A model generated the notes under the pieces. The model worked only from the letters and a program-made list of their open reading frames with translations, had not been told where the DNA came from and made no database searches. Below are positions 6,383 through 9,683 of a stretch of DNA of 9,683 nucleotides, in pieces. Source of the stretch: an uncultured Bacteroidota bacterium (GTDB lineage: Bacteria > Bacteroidota > Bacteroidia > 2-12-FULL-35-15); the NCBI GenBank assembly GCA_903889605.1, contig CAISYK010000240.1, positions 1 to 9,683 of the forward strand, in the 5' to 3' direction. Made by a program: the position numbers and the translations under genes. Position 1 is the stretch's first letter. Every line of letters starts with the position of its first letter.

Positions 6383-8206
6383 TTAATTGAAAGCATCGCC
6401 TCTCAATTTCCGGAATCGCTTACGGGCCTCTACCACATACAAACTTCCGGGATATTTTATTAATAATTGCTGGTACAATTCTTTTGCTTTATCCGGGTTT
6501 TTAAACTGATTTTCATTCAAGTCTGCAAGTTTAAAAAGAGCGTCATCACCTAAAATATCATCTCCGTAATTTTTCACAATACTGTCGTAAAGGGCTGCTG
6601 CTTCTGTAAAATTGTTGTGTTTCAATTCTATTTGAGCCTTTTTATAAAGGACCTCATCGGCTAAAGCATGGTTTGGGAAAAGTTTATTTATTGAATCTAA
6701 CGTTATTTTTGCCTCCAAATCTTTGTTTTGAAATGCAAGCAAATCGGCTCGGGCGAATATCATCAAAGGAGCAGTATTCGTATCAATTGCTAAGGCATCA
6801 CTAATAAGTAATGACAAATCCATAGCATCATTTGCAATTAGTTTTGCTGTTGCCCCTTTTAAAACATCGAGCTGCGCCTGCGACCATAAAAAATCTCCTG
6901 TATAATATGAAATTTTCGCGTTGCGGAATTTTGCCTCCTGCCCTATAGCGTCATGTTTAAAAGACTTTTCTACTTGGGAATAACGTAAGGACGCTTCCCA
7001 GATGTCGCCGGTCATTAATAAAATATCGGCTAATTCCAATTTACACTCGGCTTGTTCAAGCGCTGACAATTGAGGAAGCGCAATGGCTTCTTCAAGCAGT
7101 AAAATTGCATCCTTAGGCTTATTTAAATAAAATGCCTGAAGGTGAGCCAATTTTTTAAAAAGAGGAGCTGTATTTGCCGATTTCCCCAATTCAGAAATAG
7201 CATTTTGATAGTTTTTTTCGAGCTCAATTAAATCTGCCTCTGAAAAATTTCCCTTCAAAACTATTTTCTGGTACGACACATCTAATAATTCCATCCGTGC
7301 ATTAGTATAATAATAATTACTCGGCCCTTTCGAAATGATGTAATTGTAGGCTTTAACGGCAATATCGAAACTTTCATTTTGAGTGCATAGCTTTGCAAGA
7401 TCCATCAGCCTGCTGCCCTCTTCTTTTTTACGTTTATCTAATGCTTTCGCCTGAATAAATGCGCCTTCGAAATCTTTTTGCTGAATCTGCATCCATATCA
7501 AAAGTTCTGAAAGTACGGTTTTATCAGGATTTTGGGCAATTCGTTTTAACAATTCGGATTTTAACAACTCGTTTTGTTTCAAGTCGGCATCATTATCAAA
7601 ACTTGTTTGTAAGGAATTTTGAACACTCTGAATATATGAATCCTGAGATTCTAAAACATCCAAAAGTTCATTTATCATTGCCAATTTATCTCCCTTAATA
7701 GTATATATATCAGCTAATTCAAAACTATAAGGGTAATTATTCTGCGAAATTTTCCTGCCTTTTAAATATACTGCAGCAGCAAAATCATATTGCCTGACTG
7801 CAATAAAAGCCTTTGCCGCTGTAAATACCTGTTCATCTTGTTTAATGGCTTTGACCGCCTGCTCCCAAGCCGTTTTGGCTTTATCCGGTTCATCGCCCCG
7901 GGTATAAACCGTTCCTAAATCAACAATTAAATCAGGCCTTTCCGGATTTTGCTTAATTTGCTTTTTTACAATTTTCTCAGCCTTCTTAAAATCTTTTACT
8001 TCGAGCAAACAATTCAAATAAGGTGTATAAAAATCCTCAGACGATTTTTTGCTGAATAACCTTTCATAATAATCCAGGGCTTTGTCGAATTCTTTATTTT
8101 GATAATATTGCAGAGCCAACTGCTCATCGGTGCTTGTTTGCGCGATGGTATTCAACTGCAGGAATGCTGAGGCTAAAACAAATAATATATATTTTATTTT
8201 TTTCAA
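6383..8206 (-). CDS. exported tetratricopeptide-repeat protein
   Basis: A 607-residue protein with a Sec signal peptide: MKKIKY, a hydrophobic core, then NTIAQ-T with probable cleavage after residue 23. The mature protein is an almost continuous TPR-type helical array. N-terminal units include LALQYYQNKEFDKALDYYER (residues 30-49) and a second unit with KDFKKAEKIVKKQ. Near the C-terminus AELKH/NNFTEAAALYDSIVKNY-type units and NPDKAKELYQQLLIKYPGS resemble BamD/YbgF-like TPRs. Such proteins act as periplasmic scaffolds, but the partner is unknown. The frame runs upstream to a TTG at 8245; I chose the TTG at 8206 because it gives a classic short Lys-rich n-region, whereas 8245 would add 13 residues ahead of it. 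No ATG is available near either. It lies 129 bases before the DUF4286 gene on the same strand, probably one operon with it and rsmA. Confidence 0.88.
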   Translation of the reverse strand: MKKIKYILFVLASAFLQLNTIAQTSTDEQLALQYYQNKEFDKALDYYERLFSKKSSEDFYTPYLNCLLEVKDFKKAEKIVKKQIKQNPERPDLIVDLGTVYTRGDEPDKAKTAWEQAVKAIKQDEQVFTAAKAFIAVRQYDFAAAVYLKGRKISQNNYPYSFELADIYTIKGDKLAMINELLDVLESQDSYIQSVQNSLQTSFDNDADLKQNELLKSELLKRIAQNPDKTVLSELLIWMQIQQKDFEGAFIQAKALDKRKKEEGSRLMDLAKLCTQNESFDIAVKAYNYIISKGPSNYYYTNARMELLDVSYQKIVLKGNFSEADLIELEKNYQNAISELGKSANTAPLFKKLAHLQAFYLNKPKDAILLLEEAIALPQLSALEQAECKLELADILLMTGDIWEASLRYSQVEKSFKHDAIGQEAKFRNAKISYYTGDFLWSQAQLDVLKGATAKLIANDAMDLSLLISDALAIDTNTAPLMIFARADLLAFQNKDLEAKITLDSINKLFPNHALADEVLYKKAQIELKHNNFTEAAALYDSIVKNYGDDILGDDALFKLADLNENQFKNPDKAKELYQQLLIKYPGSLYVVEARKRFRKLRGDAFN

Positions 8207-8355
8207 TTTAAATTCACTTTTACCTTTTTCCAAACAGCCCTTCAAAAAATGAGAGAAGGTAACAGTTAAAAGGATTGTTATTTGTTAACAGATGCCGAAT
8301 ACATACTCGCTAATACCTATTGCCTTGGTCCAATTGCCTAAAGAAAAATACTCAA

Positions 8356-8679
8356 TTATTTACTATATCCAATAATTTCCAAAACTAATGCTTTTGCTTC
8401 AATATCCAAACCATTGCGTAAAGTTAATAAACTTCCTTGTTTTAAGTGCTCACCAAATCCATGAGGGGCAAAAAGCACAGCATTTAACACAATACTTTGA
8501 CCGCGCTCAAGCGGTTTTTTGTAAAGTTCTATCTGACATTCGGTAAAATAGCCTTTGGCTCCGATGACATTAGCCTGAGGTCTATAAATACCAATCAATT
8601 CATATTTGCTGACATTTTCTAAAAGCAATTTAATGATTAGATATTTTTTGTAATAGATCATTTTCCAATGCTGCGACAT
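8356..8679 (-). CDS. small protein resembling EF-Tu domain 3
   Basis: A 107-residue protein without signal peptide. From about residue 27 it follows the pattern of the third (beta-barrel) domain of EF-Tu: IYRPQ (31-35) for the G-Y-R-P-Q strand, then ECQIELYKKPLERGQSIVL, LFAPHGFGEHLKQGSLLTLR, and a closing KALVLEIIG in place of GxVxEI. There is no GTPase domain, so it is not a translation factor by itself. Small stand-alone proteins with this fold occur in Bacteroidota, with unknown role. The first ATG (8679) lies inside an intergenic repeat; an internal ATG at 8661 (residue 7, MIYYKKYLIIK) avoids it and is an equally good start. It lies 149 bases upstream of the TPR gene, and no -7 element was found for either. 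Identification is by eye from motif order. Confidence 0.65.
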   Translation of the reverse strand: MSQHWKMIYYKKYLIIKLLLENVSKYELIGIYRPQANVIGAKGYFTECQIELYKKPLERGQSIVLNAVLFAPHGFGEHLKQGSLLTLRNGLDIEAKALVLEIIGYSK

Positions 8680-8720
8680 AGAGGCGCGGAGAAAACCTTT
8701 GTGTCTTTGCGCCTTTGCGG
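8679..8720. repeat. 8-bp-period intergenic repeat with fold-back arm
   Basis: On the plus strand CTTTGTGT, CTTTGCGC and CTTTGCGG follow one another exactly (8697-8720). The arm GAGGCGCGGAGA (8681-8692) can pair back to 8704-8715, using G-C, A-T and several G-T pairs, to form a stem of up to 14 bp around an 11-base loop. The sequence resembles the widespread 'cgcaaaggcgcaaag' intergenic repeats seen in many bacterial genomes (from memory). Its left edge touches the first ATG of the EF-Tu-domain-3-like gene. G-T pairs become C-A mismatches on the other strand, so folding favours plus-strand RNA. Confidence 0.65.
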
Positions 8721-8867
8721 TAAAATTTCAAACTATAAATTCCTGCTGTTTTTTTGAACAAATTGTTTTCTACCAATAAACAGAACAAGTGAGTTAAAAT
8801 CAAATACTTTAAATTTGCAGAGATTTAATAAACAGCCAATAAATTAAACGCATTTTCTTAGTTTTTA

Positions 8868-9476
8868 TTACTTATTTATCCAATCTGTAATCAATTTATG
8901 AAACTCTTCCTGAAACGATTCGCCCTTATCTTGAGAATACCAAAGATGCACATTTTTAATAAACTCATCATGCGGAACATTGGGATTATTTGACTTGAAC
9001 TCTGTTACCATTTTTTGAATCGCTTCCGGGCGCGGCCCCCAAATGCCCAGCTCTATATCTGTTTCAGCATCACAGCAAATTAATTTTGGAACTGAGCGGG
9101 AACCATTTGTTAAGTAAGCATCAATAATTTCAGGATTTTCATCACGTAAAATTATTTTCAGATTTATGTTTTCTGACTGCTCAGCAATTTTAGCAATAAA
9201 TGGTAAATTCTGCGCACCGTCACCGCACCAGGATTCAATAATTACTATCCAATTCCATTTTGATTTTAATGATCCTACGGCTTTTTTTATATCCTCACGC
9301 ACGATGGCCTGCTTGTCAATTCTTTTTATCCACTGTGCATTTATTTTTGTTGCGCTGATATGCTCTTCTGTTATTTCTCCAGTGCTTCCATTATTATCGG
9401 CCATATCAAATACTAATTTTCTATACGAATCATAAGAAAACGTATTTACAATGTTTTTTGGTGCGGTTTTATTCAT
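8868..9476 (-). CDS. thioredoxin-family protein with WCGDG site
   Basis: A 202-residue cytoplasmic protein with a thioredoxin fold starting around residue 70. The strand KWNWIVIIESWCGDGAQNLP (74-93) holds the active-site region, with Cys84 but Gly at the position of the second Cys of CxxC. A cis-proline follows in RSVPKLICCD (127-136), then GIWGPRPEAI (144-153). This set, including the monothiol C-G-D site and GPRP, matches what I recall of the thioredoxin_9 type (PF14595), common in Bacteroidota. An electron-transfer or disulfide-exchange role is therefore uncertain, although the adjacent Cys134-Cys135 are extra thiols. There is no signal peptide. The ATG at 9476 is 22 bases after a -7 element. 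It is transcribed divergently from the insertion-sequence gene at the right edge. Confidence 0.85.
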   Translation of the reverse strand: MNKTAPKNIVNTFSYDSYRKLVFDMADNNGSTGEITEEHISATKINAQWIKRIDKQAIVREDIKKAVGSLKSKWNWIVIIESWCGDGAQNLPFIAKIAEQSENINLKIILRDENPEIIDAYLTNGSRSVPKLICCDAETDIELGIWGPRPEAIQKMVTEFKSNNPNVPHDEFIKNVHLWYSQDKGESFQEEFHKLITDWINK

Positions 9477-9498
9477 ACCTTTTTTTATTTTTATTGAA

Positions 9499-9506
9499 CA
9501 AAATTA
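9499..9506 (-). promoter_or_regulatory. Bacteroidota -7 promoter element of the thioredoxin-family gene
   Basis: On the minus strand this reads TAATTTTG, an exact TAnnTTTG match, ending 22 bases before the ATG at 9476. No clear -33 element was found. The DNA around it is so A/T-rich that a chance match is possible. Confidence 0.4.
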
Positions 9507-9568
9507 ATTATTTTTCAATAAAATAATCTGTGATATTTAACACTAAGTATTTGTAACGAAATAATATG

Positions 9569-9576
9569 TACATTTG
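9569..9576 (+). promoter_or_regulatory. Bacteroidota -7 promoter element of the transposase gene
   Basis: TACATTTG matches TAnnTTTG exactly and ends 16 bases before the transposase ATG at 9593. A TTTG at 9550-9553 could be the -33 element, though the 15-base gap is shorter than usual. Confidence 0.5.
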
Positions 9577-9592
9577 TTGAAAAACAAAATGT

Positions 9593-9683
9593 ATGCAATC
9601 AGATAATCTTATCCGTGTGAAGTATAGGAAAATACTTCCATTCTTAAATGAAAAACAAACAAGAATAGTTTTAGCCGCTGACG
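9593..9683 (+). CDS. ISAzo13-family transposase, N-terminal fragment cut by window edge
   Basis: The ATG at 9593 opens a frame that runs off the right edge after 30 complete codons. The visible product is MQSDNLIRVKYRKILPFLNE followed by KQTRIVLAAD. The pattern L-I-R-x-K-Y-x-x-(L/I)-L-x-x-L-N-E-K-Q-x-R, then A-A-D/E-A, is the N-terminus I recall for ISAzo13-family (Rhodopirellula-type) DDE transposases. The catalytic residues and the rest of the protein are outside the window, so neither completeness nor activity can be judged. It is divergent from the thioredoxin-family gene and has its own -7 element. Confidence 0.6.
   Translation, partial: MQSDNLIRVKYRKILPFLNEKQTRIVLAAD

Larger units (their letters stand above)
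9507..9683 (+). mobile_element. left end of a probable insertion sequence, exact boundary unresolved
   Basis: The transposase-like start at 9593 implies an insertion sequence extending beyond the right edge. Its left terminal inverted repeat should lie between the thioredoxin-gene promoter (9506) and 9593, but the right end is not visible, so the repeat cannot be identified. The start given is only the limit set by the neighbouring promoter. Confidence 0.4.

Noticed and set aside
6035..6386. Two overlapping plus-strand frames
   Set aside because: Both are antisense to the DUF4286 gene and cross the hairpin spacer; the residues look like reverse-strand artefacts.
8207..8245. Upstream TTG start adding 13 residues to the TPR protein
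   Set aside because: It would place a long polar stretch ahead of a complete signal peptide; the TTG at 8206 gives the normal form. Not fully excluded.
9166..9435. Plus-strand frame opposite the thioredoxin-family gene
   Set aside because: Shadow of a conserved coding region.
1..9683. CRISPR array, tRNA or rRNA gene
   Set aside because: No regularly spaced long repeats with unique spacers, and no cloverleaf or rRNA-like stretch was recognised on either strand.

Overview
The window looks like chromosomal DNA of a low-GC member of the Bacteroidota. Five signs point there: Bacteroidota-type -7 promoter elements (TAnnTTTG) ahead of several genes, little sign of Shine-Dalgarno sequences, TTG start codons, a signal peptide ending in a typical IAQ-T site, and a TPR protein - DUF4286 protein - RsmA gene order that I recall from this phylum. 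The genus cannot be fixed from the sequence alone.

Left part (1-2096). A DEAD-box RNA helicase of the RhlE type runs leftward out of the window. A 435-bp AT-rich intergenic stretch follows, with at most one doubtful 40-codon ORF. Then comes a rightward gene for a MORN_2/YwqK-like repeat protein with a C-terminal membrane anchor.

Middle (2097-5024). dxs, the first enzyme of the MEP isoprenoid pathway, is complete and has its own -7 element. A short spacer with a 21-bp-period repeat and a new promoter follows. After it is an uncharacterised lipoprotein gene, which ends in a stem-loop plus T-run that probably terminates the rightward transcription.

Right part (5071-9476). Everything is leftward. 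From upstream to downstream the order is: a thioredoxin-fold protein with a WCGDG site; a small protein resembling EF-Tu domain 3; an exported TPR protein; a DUF4286 protein; and rsmA (16S rRNA dimethyladenosine methyltransferase). The last three are close together and no promoter was seen between them, so they may form an operon. Three spacers in this part hold repeat structures that touch or nearly touch start codons: a hairpin before DUF4286, an 8-bp-period repeat before the EF-Tu-like gene, and a 15-bp repeat that duplicates the rsmA start codon.

Right edge (about 9500-9683). The first 30 codons of a rightward gene resemble the N-terminus of ISAzo13-family transposases, so an insertion sequence probably begins here and is cut by the window end.

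Most of this is housekeeping content. I found no convincing new multi-gene system; the findings are mainly unusual starts, repeats and small uncharacterised proteins.
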